Source of the DNA: Girardinichthys multiradiatus
Taxonomy: Eukaryota > Chordata > Actinopteri > Cyprinodontiformes > Goodeidae
Direction of reading: 5' to 3'
DNA: 64,000 nt
NCBI RefSeq assembly: GCF_021462225.1
Contig: NC_061816.1
Span: 10,937,390 to 11,001,389, forward strand
Part shown: positions 1-28,000 of the stretch, piece by piece
How positions within the stretch are numbered: position 1 is the stretch's first letter
Layout of the letters: each line of letters opens with the position of its first letter
Notes under the pieces: generated by a model
What the model saw: the letters and a program-made list of their open reading frames with translations, nothing else
Database searches by the model: none
What the model was told of the DNA's origin: nothing
Made by a program: the position numbers and the translations under genes

Positions 1-15421
<15,421 letters not shown>

Positions 15422-16600
15422 AAGCAGAGCCGCCTACTTTCCCTCTACGTGCCCAGGCAATCTGGTTAAATTCCTCATCAGACATTGCCAAAGCTTCCTA
15501 AGATAAAGCCACTCTGAAGTAATTTATCATCAGATCCAGGCATCATTGTTGATCCTAAAGTGCTGGGGGGAAAAATAACTGTAAAACCAAAAGCTAGATT
15601 TTATTTTTGAGTAAACCTCGCCATAGAAAGCTACTTATTTTAGTCTTGTTTTCCTTAACACATGTATGCAAAGCTTTAGTCAGATCCCAAGATGCCCTTC
15701 TTTTCTGCTTCTTTTGACTTGTTTTATTGATGAATCCCTTATTTGTAGTTCTCTTTAGCCCAGGTCAAATCCCTGAAGGTCTGACGTTTGGGGATCAACC
15801 AGGTCATGATGGTTGTTTATTTGGCTTCGGGAAGCTTTTGTTACATCATGTCAAAACATATCAAATATTGGAGCTGAGGTTACTTCACTATGTTCTCTCA
15901 ATTCAAACTATGATTTAACATTTAGAGGTTTATGTGGAAGAAATGGAGCTGCAGTATTTTTTTTTTAATGGTTCACTTCCTAGTTGGTCCAGTTGGCAGT
16001 ATTTTCAGATTTTAAGAGAAATCTTTTCTGTGAAGGAATTGGAAGCGAACAAAGAGCCACTTGTCAAGCAGCAGGTTTTGACGATTGAATGTAGCAAAGA
16101 TTACAAAGGGAAAATGTTTTTCTTCTTTGAATTTTTTTTTTTTCAGCTTGTGCCACTCAGCTGTCACCCTTAAGTTAAAAGTATTATAAAGATAAGCTAA
16201 ATGGTTTGGTTGGAGTGCTGCTGTGGGGTTTGCATGTGTGTGTTTGGGCTCTTCAGGTGTGCCCCAGTGTTTCATTCCCAGTCACCGTCGATGGTTTTCT
16301 CTGCCTACCAGCTCACAGAGGAAGCCAGGGAGTTAAATGGACCGACGGGTGGATTGGTTTAGTGGTTTTAAGGTGTGGAAGCTGAGGCCTCTCTGACTGA
16401 GGAGCTCATGGAAACATCAGTCCCAAGGTGGGACGCATCTCTACCTCTCTAGTTAAAGCAGTGGTGACTGAAAGTCAAACACTTAGGGTGCGTTCTCCCT
16501 TCCCTGCCTTTTTGTAACAAACAAATTAGTAATGTGCTTTTTTTCTGTTAGGATGACAACGTCCTTCCCCTTAAATCTAACCAGTCAAACAAAATATTGG

Positions 16601-16610
16601 AATAAATAAA
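16601..16610 (+). terminator. Proximal polyadenylation signal of rdx
   Basis: Two overlapping AATAAA hexamers (AATAAATAAA), followed by a T-rich stretch. Probable upstream alternative site. Confidence 0.55.
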
Positions 16611-17048
16611 GTTTTCAATTATTTTTATTAACATTATGTTAAAATGTCTGTTTTGCTACAGCTGGTGTTGGTCCATATGATGTTAGGCCTGTCTGTTGTG
16701 TTAAACCTCTGCGTCCTCTAGTACTGTTTTTGCCATAGCAGGTGGAAAGAAATGATCTTGTGCTTCCAGCTCCTGATTTTGTATTGTGTTCATAAAACTG
16801 GAAAACCAGCAGCCAAGTGTCGTTTTAGTAGCCGGCTCCACTGAAGGGGAAAACGCTCACTGACATGTCCCCGCTCTCAAACTCTCCCTGTCCGAGCTGC
16901 AGGACTTCAACTTAAAGAAGCTGTTATCTGTGGGGATGATGATGATGCTGTCACTTCCATGTTTGTTTTTTCTTATTTCTGATGTTCATGCTAGTATTCT
17001 TTAAGATAGAGGGCACAGGTGGATCATGGTCCATTTCTATGGCTCACA

Positions 17049-17054
17049 AATAAA
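17049..17054 (+). terminator. Distal polyadenylation signal of rdx
   Basis: AATAAA in CACAAATAAAAG, followed within 30 bp by GTGTTTTGCTGTTTGT, a GT-rich downstream element. It is the best candidate for the main transcript end. Confidence 0.65.
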
Positions 17055-17070
17055 AGTTTTACATTTTAAG

Positions 17071-18239
17071 CTTGTGTTTTGCTGTTTGTATTCTTTACAA
17101 CACAATAAGTATTATCCTAACTCATTTGTCCCCAACAACAAAAGCCTGAAATATTGTGGGTAAAATGTAATTTATTATCCACTGTTTTTAAGAAACCAAA
17201 AAGATAATATTTTATACTGTAATTGGGATTAAATATATTTTAATGTTTTCCAACAATTTCATAGTAAACACACTAGAAGACCAAGTGTCCTTCTTTCCCC
17301 TTCTTTATACCCTTTGTTCCCACCTTGTTTGTGTTATCCTTGGCTTTCCTCACTTCGTCTTTCCCTATATAGGGATATAGAAAGATAAGAGATGTTTGTA
17401 TTTGATATAAATGAAAATCGTCTCTTCTTGTCTGTAGTTTCCTGCTCGTGCAGGACACGTAGTGGCGAATAAAAATAAGACACGTCTTTATGCTTTAACT
17501 CACATTATTTTGCATATTCTATGACCATAAATGGGTCTAAAACATGCATAAGATGTGTTCTATGAATACAGGTTTTCAGATTGGAAAGCTGAAAATAATC
17601 ATGATTTAGTCAGCATGTTCTGAAGTTTGTTGATAATGAGGTTTATGGGTGTGAGAAAAGAACACACCAACCTGTTCACGCTAAATGACTCACCTGACGA
17701 AAAGCCCCTTGGTTCAATCCACTTATCTCCTGTCTTTAAATGCATTTGGAACCTTCCACTTCCTGTTTGCCAGTCTGACCTTTCACCCGAGCTGATTTGG
17801 ATGGAGGACCTGGAGCAAGCATTTAGGTAACTATAATCTCTCACTGAGATTGAATCTGTAAATTGAGCTAACAGAAATTGTGTCTCAAAGCAGGACATAA
17901 TTATTTTACGCCAATTCTTTATTCCAATGGTGAAAACCCAAAAACTTGTAATTTTGGGTGAAGTTCTCTCCATTTCTTTCTTTGACTGATTTGTCTTACC
18001 TCGCCTTCATGTAAAGCGGTTCAGTTTACAAACTCCATTCAGTTGAATGATACAGATTCAGCCTTTTTTGTGTTTTCACAACTTGTAAATGAGCATTCTA
18101 TGTTTGTTAGATGTTTGAACTAGGCCTAAAGTCGAGCGTCAAATCTTCAGATGCTAACAGTCAAGCGTTTAACTTCAAAATACTTGAGTATTGAGTTACA
18201 TACAACCTTTTTTATACATGCAGATATACCTTAAACAGT
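17071..18239. other. Intergenic sequence without recognised features
   Basis: AT-rich spacer downstream of rdx. Short frames at 17273-17458 and 17599-17973 show no recognisable domain, and I see no convincing RNA gene or repeat here. Confidence 0.5.
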
Positions 18240-18600
18240 GTTTAAACAGAACTCCGGCTTGTAGTGTTCAAGGCTTGCTAGAAACACTGATGGTCCTGAG
18301 CTTCCTCAAGTACAGTCTGCTCTGTCCCTTCTTGCATCTCCACTCCAGTCTGTTGTCCAGGTGAACACTGAGGTATTTATACTCCTTCACCACCTCCACT
18401 TCTCCCATGATGGAAATAGTGTTTGACCTGTTGGATTGTGTTAAATGCACTGGAGAAATCAAAGAAGATGATCCTCACATCTCCATCGTAAACTCTACCT
18501 CCACAGCGATAAGCAAACTGAAGGGGAGAGACTATTAGACCTTCAAGGCAAACATGTAGAAGCAGAAGGGTCCATGGCTGAGGTGGAAGATAAAACATCT
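18240..18600 (-). mobile_element. LINE reverse-transcriptase fragment (Rex1/L2-like)
   Basis: The minus-strand translation contains PLQFAYR and RIIFFDFSSAFNTIQ, then EYKYLSVHLDNRLEW and KKGQSRLYLRKLRT, the order seen in CR1/L2/Rex1-type reverse transcriptases. The catalytic block between them is missing, so this is an internally deleted dead copy. A related C-terminal piece lies at 50225-50790. Confidence 0.75.
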
Positions 18601-18799
18601 CATCTAATTAAGAAGAACTTGAGTGCTTCCGTTCATTCAGGTATTAAAGTGGCCAAAGTTTCCTTGTGTGTCGTTTTGCTCCATAAAACATCTAGCTGAG
18701 TTGGGTCGTTAAGTATAACCCCCTACATCCACCTCTCTGGAGGTCAGGGAGGGGTCAAGGCCCCCTCCCTGACCCACCACAGTGGGAGATCTAGGACTA

Positions 18800-20160
18800 G
18801 TAATGGGTGAGACTTGAACCCAGACGCTGCACCACTGGCGACTTACGGTCGCAGTCAATCCCACCACACCACCAGACCCTTCACACTTTAACCTGTTCTC
18901 ATAGCGCATTTATCTTTTTATTTTCAATATTGTCCTTGCTAAGTTGTGGACAAAACAACAACACATTCTAAACTCCACCAGGAATTGAACTCAGGCATTT
19001 CTGTTGAAGTCTTGATAGCTTAGCCACCACACCATTGATCTGTGGCATGTTGACCTCTTCTGGTAGAACATTTATCTTTTTATTTTCAATATTCTCTTTG
19101 ATATATTCTTGATGAAACAATAACACAATCTTCTCTCCACAAGAAATTGAACTCAAACCTTCTTATTGCAGTCTCAATGAGCTACCCACCACACCACGGA
19201 TTCTTCAGATGCTGCTGTGTTCTCGTAGTGCATTTATCTTGTTTATTTTCATTTATTGATTAAATATTTATTGTTTATAAACTACACCAGGAATTGAAGT
19301 CATGATCTGCTGAACTCCACATAGCTTTCTTTACACTCGGAGCTATCTAGACAAACCACTAGAGCCACCTTTAATTCATCTTTATACTCTTTACAATCCA
19401 TGCTTACGTTCAAAAGTACAACCATAAATGAGTTTTTAGCCCAGAAGTATTTCCATTGTGTTCTCATGATATAATATACAAAGAGAAAGTCTTCATATTG
19501 TTTAAACAATTCAGAAACCCACATTTTATGTCACAAATTAAACTTTTCTACACTTCACTCTTGAGATCTGAACTCCAACCTCAACTACTAGCCTCTCTAC
19601 TTCTTGAGCCACTTGATCATTAAAAAAACAGGAATCTCATATCCTTATGTTTCTTTCAGGAGGCGATCCCAATTCCCTTTACAACTAGGTTAAAATTGGC
19701 TGTGCTGATCCAGGTAACCTCACCAATAACAAACCAAAATCACTGAGTAAATTTACTATGAATCGATCATAAAACTCTGTAGTTTTGGATGTTCAACTTA
19801 AAAATTTAGCCATTGATAAGCTTCACTTACAGCTGAGTCTGCCATCTTTAAACAGTCCTTGCTTTTTCTCCTCATATCCTCCCTATTATTATAAGTCAAA
19901 AGTCATTGTGTTGCTCAAGCACAAACGTAACCATTTCACATTTAATTTCACTGCTAGACTTTAAAAGCCAGTCACTGCTAAAATTTGACCCCAAAAAGGC
20001 CAGGGTTGTCATATCTTTAACATCTTTTTCTATAACAGTTCACTGGAAAAAGCCATAAATGCTTAAACATTACTCAAGTTTCCCCAAGACTGAACTCAGA
20101 ACCTACAGAACTTCACAACAGCTCTTTAACTTTCTGAGCCTGTCAATGATCTGCCACAAG
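18800..20160 (-). repeat. Degenerate tandem series of tRNA-like units
   Basis: On the minus strand at least four, perhaps six, segments resemble tRNAs. An A-box-like TGGTGTGGTGG is followed about 40-50 bases later by a B-box-like GTTCAATTCC or GGGTTCAAGTCTC. Positions are about 18803-18885, 18976-19041, 19141-19204, 19286-19372, and weaker 19561-19620 and 20085-20155. The first three spacers share CATTTATCTTTTTATTTTCA, so the unit (about 145-175 bp) was amplified in tandem. None keeps an intact cloverleaf that I could verify. It could be an expanded SINE head or a decayed tRNA gene cluster. Confidence 0.5.
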
Positions 20161-20560
20161 CAGCTTTCTTCAGTGCTTTGTAGTCTACCATCTATGTGAA
20201 ACTGAGAAGACATACATGTTTCTAGAAGTGAAAAACCTCCATATTGCCAGCTTTTCTAACATTGAATTTGGAATTTTATATGAATTTTTGGTTTTTGCCA
20301 TACAGTTTAAAGTTACATGTTCCAAATATCAACTAGTTTGACCCAAAATCTTCAGGTTTCTTCTAGAAAACAGAAGACTTATAACAAAGTTTTATTTTAA
20401 GGTTATGCATCGTAATTCAACCAGGTTATTGCATCATGTTTGTGTTAGTTTAAATGTGGAAAAAGTTTCAAAATAATTGTTTCCTTTTTATATCACAGTT
20501 TAACAAGGTGTGTGGACACTTGAGAACTGTTTTAGCTGCAGACCAATCACCTTGTATATA

Positions 20561-21826
20561 CAGGGGTTGGACAATGAAACGGAAACACCTGGTTTTAGAC
20601 CACAATAATTTATTAGTATGGTGTAGGGCCTCCTTTTGCGGCCAATACAGCATCAATTCGTCTTGGGAATGACATATACAAGTCCTGCACAGTGGTCAGA
20701 GGGATTTTAAGCCATTCTTCTTGCAGGATAGTGGCCAGGTCACTACGTGATGCTGGTGGAGGAAAACGTTTCCTGACTCCTCCAAAACACCCCAAAGTGG
20801 CTCAATAATATTTAGATCTGGTGACTGTGCAGGCCATGGGAGATGTTCAACTTCACTTTCATGTTCATCAAACCAATCTTTCACCAGTCTTGCTGTGTGT
20901 ATTAGTGCATTGTCATCCTGATACACGGCACCGCCTTCAGGATGCAATGTTTGAACCATTGGATGCACATGGTCCTCAAGAATGGTTCGGTAGTCCTTGG
21001 CAGTGACGCGCCCATCTAGCACAAGTATTGGGCCAAGGGAATGCCATGATATGGCAGCCCAAACCATCACTGATCCACCCCCATGCTTCACTCTGGGCAT
21101 GCAACAGTCTGGGTGGTACGCTTCTTCGGGGCTTCTCCACACCGTAACTCTCCCAGATGTGGAGAAAACAGTAAAGGTGGACTCATCAGAGAACAATACA
21201 TGTTTCACATTGTCCACAGCCCAAGATTTGCACTCCTTGCACCATTGAAACCGACGTTTGGCATTGGCATGAGTGACCAAAGGTTTGGCTATAGCAGCCC
21301 GGCCGTGTATATTGACCCTGTGGAGCTCCCGACGGACAGTTCTGGTGGAAACAGGAGAGTTGAGGTGCACATTTAATTCTGCCGTGATTTGGGCAGCCGT
21401 GGTTTTATGTTTTTTGGATACAATCCGGGTTAGCACCCGAACATCCCTTTCAGACAGCTTCCTCTTGCGTCCACAGTTAATCCTGTTGGATGTGGTTGGT
21501 TCTTCTTGGTGGTGTGCTGACATTACCCTGGATACCGTGGCTCTTGATACATCACAAAGACTTGCTGTCTTGGTCACAGATGCGCCAGCAAGACGTGCAC
21601 CAACAATTTGTCCTCTTTTGAACTCTGGTATGTCACCCATAATGTTGTGTGCATTTCAATATTTTGAGCAAAACTGTGCTCTTACCCTGCTAATTGAACC
21701 TTCACACTCTGCTCTTACTGGTGCAATGTGCAATCAATGAAGACTGGCTACCAGGCTGGTCCAATTTAGCCATGAAACCTCCCACTCTAAAATGACAGGT
21801 GTTTCAGTTTCATTGTCCAACCCCTG
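20561..21826 (-). mobile_element. Near full-length Tc1/mariner transposon
   Basis: The 1266-bp element has terminal inverted repeats beginning CAGGGGTTGGACAATGAAAC on the left and closing with CATTGTCCAACCCCTG on the right, and TA duplications at 20559-20560 and 21827-21828. It carries one transposase frame on the minus strand. It lies in the rdx-zc3h12c intergenic gap. Well preserved ends and coding region suggest a fairly recent insertion. Confidence 0.92.
20613..21640 (-). pseudogene. Tc1/mariner transposase, DD36E-type, frameshifted
   Basis: The frame opens at the ATG ending at 21640. It has two helix-turn-helix segments (GASVTKTASLCDVSRATVSR and STRTVRRELH) and the catalytic motifs LFSDEST, YQDDNALIHTA and SPDLNIIEPLW. 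Counting residues from the second Asp of QDD to the Glu gives 36 between them, the spacing of the Incomer-like DD36E group rather than the usual DD34E. After VLEES, near 20775-20785, the frame breaks; the remaining conserved tail (RKRFPPPASRSDL ... AAKGGPTPY) continues in another frame to a stop at 20613. Probably a single small deletion inactivated it. Confidence 0.88.
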
Positions 21827-22110
21827 TATATCGCTGTTATGTGCTGCAGCACAGAGCTATGTAATTATTAGGCACTGAAAGTTAAGTGAATAAATTACAC
21901 TTTTGGATGTATGGTTTTCACCTCTTAACATTGCACTGTACTTTAATTACATTTATAGATTTTATTTATTGTTATGTCACATAAATATTTGACAGCTTTT
22001 TCATTCCATTTATGGCATTTTGGTGCTTGATACATCTTGTTTTTAAAATACACTTTAACTATATAACTGTAGGGCATAAAACACAATCTATTTTATAGCA
22101 GCACATTGCC

Positions 22111-22116
22111 TTTATT
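22111..22116 (-). terminator. Polyadenylation signal of zc3h12c
   Basis: AATAAA on the minus strand in the context GTTCAATAAAGGCAATGTGC. It is the best-placed signal at the far end of the 3' UTR. Confidence 0.5.
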
Positions 22117-23446
22117 GAACAATCACAATTGCAGTTCAAGTAATTACAGTTAGTTTGACAAAAACATGAAACTGGATTATTATCCTCCAGGTTAGTTTTA
22201 AAACATTTACAGGCCAGATGTCACCACAGGATAGAGGAGAGGACGTGAAATCCCCTTCGTGGTTAGCGTAAACTATATATAAAGAAAGCATCTTGTACTT
22301 TTGTCGCTGCTCAGAAAATTTACAAGCAAGGGAACAAACCAGTTCTGTGAACATTTAAACCTACAGGCGTCTCTGTTACTAGCATCGTATTAGAATAGCA
22401 AGGCGAAAGCATTAAATACAACTCATGCAGAAAACTAAGAATTAATAAAAAAAAAACTTCATGCATAATAGTTAGCTGAACATAGTTCAGAGTATCGGAT
22501 GTGTCATAAGCACAATGCCACGAAGAGGCATTACTTTGGGCCCACGCTCACTCGCCACACTGACACACAGTGCCAGGAGGCCGGAGAGAAGGCGCTTCTT
22601 CAATAAACACAAATAATTCTCTCTCATCAACATTATTGTACAATTAAACTTATATGTACAACATGTCGCGTTGTACAGGAAACAAGCCACCAGGCTTTAT
22701 GGAGCTGGCTGTCAATCCACAAGTTCACTCAAGTTAACCTCCTTGATAGCCATTTTGAACTTCAAATGTGATTTTAAATTTGATGTCCCTTAAAAATTAC
22801 AGGACAGAATAATTGAACCTTTTGTGAACATTAAATGATCCTGTTGCTTAAGAGAAAATAGAGGATCTTAAGCCTTTTCCCCTTGGAATTTAGAGAACTT
22901 CATAATTATTATCCTGTCTGCCCCAAATAGAGGGTCAAATCAAAACCAGTTCCTAAATAAGTCTAGTGTGTACTTTTAAAAGTGTAGTCATGACAGATGA
23001 GGGATATCGCCTAAATATTATTTTAAACATCACTGAAGTTCACTGAATTCCTGACTTGGAAGAAATCAGTAATATATTTTATTATACCTCGTAGGACTGA
23101 AAAGACCTGATGTATATAAGTGGAGATTTAAAAAAGGTAGTGACCCCAACCTCAGAGTAAAATCAGGCTGTCGTTCACTAAACGTTTCCTTAATGGCTAT
23201 TTTCAGCAGCTTCAGCTGTTATTGCCCACCCTGGTATAGATGTGTAAAATGCTCTATGGGTGCTAAACTTCTCAATGAGCTAGCTTTGGTGAGTAGCTAT
23301 CTTCCTGGCTCATAACCGTTCATGGCATGTTTTCCTGTCTTTCCCATTTTGAAGAGTGTCACGTCACATTTATACCTTGAAAACAGGAAGTCTTCTTTTA
23401 GTCATTTAAAATGACTCAATACTGTAATCAATGATATAATGGAAGT

Positions 23447-23470
23447 ATAAATAATAATAATAATAATAAT
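23447..23470. repeat. (ATA)n microsatellite
   Basis: About eight AAT/ATA trinucleotides in the zc3h12c 3' UTR. Confidence 0.9.
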
Positions 23471-25076
23471 GCTTATAACGGATATATAAAAGATGAACTT
23501 AAACAGCAATATGTTTTACAAATATGAGATTGTTACTGCAATACATTTTTTTTTTACACATCTTTACCAGTGTTGCCAATAACAGCAATAAGCCAGCTAA
23601 ACCCAAAGAAAACTTTTAAAGTAGTTGATACCTAAACATAGTAGGTCCACCACTATTATTAAAAAATATATTCAAATGAATTGTCTCAAAGCTATTTAAG
23701 AATAAAAGTTGTAGGATTGTGAATGAAACGGAGGTTATCAGTGCACTTCGTCATAGAGCAATACACCAAGAGACACGCATCAACAAGTCCATGTACTGCA
23801 TTTATCATCAGCGACTTAGTTCAAGATACAATTTGTATCAAACAGGGTTTTTCTCCTTCTAGTGTGAACTCAGCTGAGATCTGCTCCAGACGACAGCAGA
23901 CTCTACTGCCCAGAAAGCTTAGCGGAGGAAACGGTTAAATATATTTACATTTTGCTGTCAGTGATGCATCTGACCTGAAGGAGATAATCAGAGTTGGCCC
24001 AAAACTTAAAAGCTTAGAGAGAGTGAGAGAGAGATGTCCCTTACTAAAACTAAGGTACACAGGACAGGGTCACCCATCTCTACGGCTTACAACTCTGACC
24101 AAAAAGACTGTCGTCTCAATAAAAAGACATTTTTAAACACCCATATATTTTTTTACAACCATGGAAAAAGCCCAGCACAAAACATACACAGACAAAAGGA
24201 TTGACACAATAAACAGACCAATGTAGTTTGACATAATACCAGAGAATGAAATGTAGCATAAAGATCACTAATATGTAAATACATGGTTTCTAAGCATTTT
24301 TAAAATACGTTATTTCCTTTAATCTAAACAACCACCTTTCTGCAGGTCCCTCTAAACGGCCTCGTAGGGCTCCAGATTTAGTCAAAGCAAATTCTTATCC
24401 ATGTCGGTGGCAGCCCACATCTTTGAAAATATGACATCTAGAGGACCTTGTTAGGTTTATTGCAAATTAAAGTGTTTCCCAGATTGGACTGAACATTAGG
24501 GTTTATAGCTCCTTGGAAAGAAACTACAAAGAGTTTCTCACCTGACTAAATTCATTAATGGTAATATAGTTTCTTGTCACCACAATTCAGTACAGACAAA
24601 AAATGCCAGCTTGTTGCGTAGGAACCCTGTGTCTAATGAGTTTTGTATGTAAAAGGAGGAAATTTGTGGTTTAACATCCTAGAAAACATTAAAACAGTGA
24701 TTTGTGATAAAAGGTAAAGTCAGAGTATACTACACACATGTATTATACATGTTTAATAATTGCTCATTATAGTTCTAAATGTAGCAGCTGGGAAAGTTAT
24801 GATTTGGATGGAAAAGCAAAAAGATTCCTTCGGGCTGTGTTGCATGTGTATGCTCGTTAAAAACTCATCTGTGTCGAAATGAACAACAAAAGAAGAGGTG
24901 CTTTTCAGTTAGTCATAGATTTTCGGTGATGACTGTTGCTGCAGAGAACAAAGCTGCGTTTTTAATTATCATCTTGAAGCCATTTCTTTAAAATTTTACC
25001 CGCATCTCTTAAAGTTCCAGCCGCTTTTAATGCAAACCACTTATGCGGTCTGCTTGTCCAGATGGCAGATGTTTCT

Positions 25077-28000
25077 TCAGTAGCCGCTTTGAGCTTTCTC
25101 TGCCAAGATGGCGGCAGCCAGCTGCTGGGGGTCCGTGACATGGGGGTTCCTGGTCATCACACGCCTCACCAGCTCTGAGGGGAAGATGTTGCAAAGGTTT
25201 ACGTACACCTTCTCCCTCATGTCTTCATAGCACCCGTGCACAGGGGAGTCAGAGTGCTGCGGCACATACGGAGGAGGAGGGTGTGAGGGATGAGCGAGAT
25301 GGGAGCTGTGAGGGGGATAAGGCGGGTGGGGAGAGAGAGCTGGGGGCGGGTGGCTTAGGTAACGTGTTGGGGATGGGTGAAGAGCTGGGTGAGACGAGTG
25401 GTGCTGGCTGTAGCCGTCTGGAGGCCACGGTGGGGCGTGCCAAGATGACTGGTGCGTATCAGGCAGACTCTGATAGGCTGACGGCTCGTACCTTGACGGA
25501 GGCATTGAAGGCTGTCTGTAGTAGGTTTCCCAGCTGGGCAGAGCTTTCGATCGATGGTGGTGGTGAGATGCAGAGAGGTGTTCGTACAGATGTGAGTCAG
25601 ATACACTTTCAGCTCGTGTGGGGGCCAGGCAGCGACCAATGGGGGAGCCAGGGGGCTGACGGTGGGACTGGGGCAGAGAGTGGTAGTCCCCGGGGCAGCT
25701 GGAGCGGGCAGCAAGGGGCTGGTGTTGGAGGTGAGGAGGCAGGGGGTAGAGGGGCCGCTTAGGCTCCAGTGGAGGCTGCTCATGAACACAGCTTTGCCCA
25801 CATGAAGCACTCATATGGTATGAATGAACTCCTGGATTAGAGGTGTGGTTGTGTTTGATGTTTGAGTAATCAGCGGCGTGAAGACTGCAGAGTTCATGGT
25901 TAGAAGTGATGTGATGAGGGTAGTGGCGGCTGTTGGGGTTGGGGAAATGAACGCTTTCTTCTAATAAAGGATCTGGGGGGCATCCAGGATAGGATCTGTC
26001 ACTGTAAGAGTCACTGCTGCCACAACTGACGCTGCTTTCACTCCCACATTCAGAACCCGCTGAGCCCATCGAGCCGTGCCGCAGGTCCGGATCGTTGGGG
26101 TAGCGGCAGTCCGGGCTTCGTCGGGAGGAGAGGCTCAGGCCAGAGTAGGCCCGTGTTACAGAGTAGTAGCTTAAGTCTGAAGACTCACAGTGAGGGTAGA
26201 GATCATGGCTGGGGGCTGGTAGATGTGTACCTGATCTGGACTGTTGGTCTTGCAGAAGGCCAACACCAGATGAGGGTCCTCCCAGCGCTGGAGAAATGGT
26301 TAAAGTACCACTACAGCTAATGCTGCTGCTAGAGCTGCTACTACTGCTTCCACCTATGTTGCTCTTCTGGCTTTCTACCCTAGTTTTTGCCAGTAGCTTC
26401 TCCTCAGCATCACTGTACGACAGAGCTCGGATGCTGGGATCCGACTGCCTTTTTTGGGCACCATTCTTTGCCTCAATGGTGCCAGCTGGCACACTGTGAC
26501 TCTTCACCAGTCCAGCATCCCCCTGGTTCTTGGAGGGGACGCAGCTCTTTGCGCTGGCACGCAGCTCGTCGGCCACGGCGCGCTGAGGCTGAGCTCCTCT
26601 CTCAGGGTGGTAGTACTTGCACTTATGGCCATACGTGCACTTCTTTCCTAAAACAAAAACATGTCTGGTCTCAGTTTGAATTCAGCATAGAAAAGTCTTC
26701 AACTCCAGTACTCGGGATCTACTGTCCTGCAGCTTTTAGATGCATCCAACACACCCTGGATGAATGACCTCCTAAGCATGTCATCAATTTCTGCAGAGGC
26801 CTAAAATTGAGCTGCTCAGTTTACTCAGGTATGTTGGAACAGGGATGCATCTTAAAGTTGCAGTACAGTGGCTCTCCATGATTTATTAGCCCTAAGCTTA
26901 TATATAGTCCTCCATGACCTTTTCTTTACGTTGGGTTCATTTCTGTAGAATCTTCATAACATCCGGCTCCAGTGTTTTAATTCGCTTGAGGGCTTTAAGA
27001 TTTCAAAACTAGTACTGGACTTTTATATGTGGCACCTTACGGGCTCAACTGGACAAGATCTTAATAATTCCTGGCTTGGCTTGTCAGACTCTGTAATGAA
27101 GGCTGGAAAACGTGTTGCATCAGGAAGGTATGACAGAGATATTAATCCAACAGGTAATGGAGGGCAGATTTTGGGAGTTAAAGAACTTATAATTAGAGTT
27201 TGGGAGAGGGATGAGGAACAAAATGTGTAAAAGTAATCGCTCCCTACACAACACCTATCATCAAACGTCTGTAACACCTGGTAAAGAGTTGTTCACGTCC
27301 ATGTAGAGGAATTTTGGCCCACTCTTCTTTCCAGAATTGTTTTTAAGTTCAGCCACATTGGAGGATTTTCTAGCCTAAACTGCTTGTTTAAAGTCGCGTT
27401 GACAAGGCCATTTCAAAACTTTCGTTTTGTTTTACAGCCCCACTTAAGGAGCACACTTTAGCCATCATAGGCTAGGATCCTGCATGTTTTAGATGATTTC
27501 CTGCTCCAACATAAGTGATTCAAATGTTTGAATTAGTTCTTCAGCAGAGGAGCCAATCAATAACTCCCTCATTTGGTTCAGGTATGTTGAACCAGGGAAA
27601 CACCTAAAATAAGCAGGACATCAGTTCTCAAAGACTTTAGACACTACCTCTATAAACCCAGGGATTACTTTTTCTCACCATAAGGACAGGGTTGTTTCTT
27701 CTGCTCAGGCATGATGGGCCTTTTCCTTAAGAAGTTGTCCAGGCTGGGGCCATGGCGTCCAAGAGGGTCATCTGGAGGCATGAATCTGAAACATACAGAG
27801 GACGGATTTAAAGAAACAAAAACATTGCTGCAAAGTTTGATCATCCTTTTCCTATCTGAGGGCACATGGCCTGTCTCTTCTTTGCAAAAGTCTTTCTGAA
27901 TTGAAAGTACAGACCTACATCCCACTATTCTTTTGCAACTAAATCCTTACTTGTCATTAACAAAGGAATACATGAGCAGCCGCTCGTCGATGAACTTCTT

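Larger units (their letters stand above)
15422..17070 (+). other. rdx: rdx 3' UTR
   Basis: Untranslated sequence after the TGA at 15419-15421. Two poly(A) signal positions are visible, at 16601-16610 and 17049-17054, so the UTR would be about 1.2 or 1.65 kb. Short open frames inside it match nothing. Confidence 0.7.
22095..25076 (-). other. zc3h12c: zc3h12c 3' UTR (about 3 kb)
   Basis: Runs from the stop codon at 25077-25079 to a minus-strand AATAAA at 22111-22116 (TTTATT on the plus strand). No coding exon interrupts it. Long 3' UTRs are usual for ZC3H12 genes. It contains an ATA microsatellite and many AT-rich stretches. I could not verify any Regnase-type stem-loop by eye. Confidence 0.6.

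Noticed and set aside
18800..20160. Possible CRISPR-like array because of regular spacing
   Set aside because: The repeats are degenerate, tRNA-like and in a vertebrate intergenic region; spacers are themselves similar and nothing resembles cas genes.
25283..25762. 159-codon plus-strand Gly-rich frame
   Set aside because: Antisense shadow of the GC-rich, Pro/His-rich last exon of zc3h12c.
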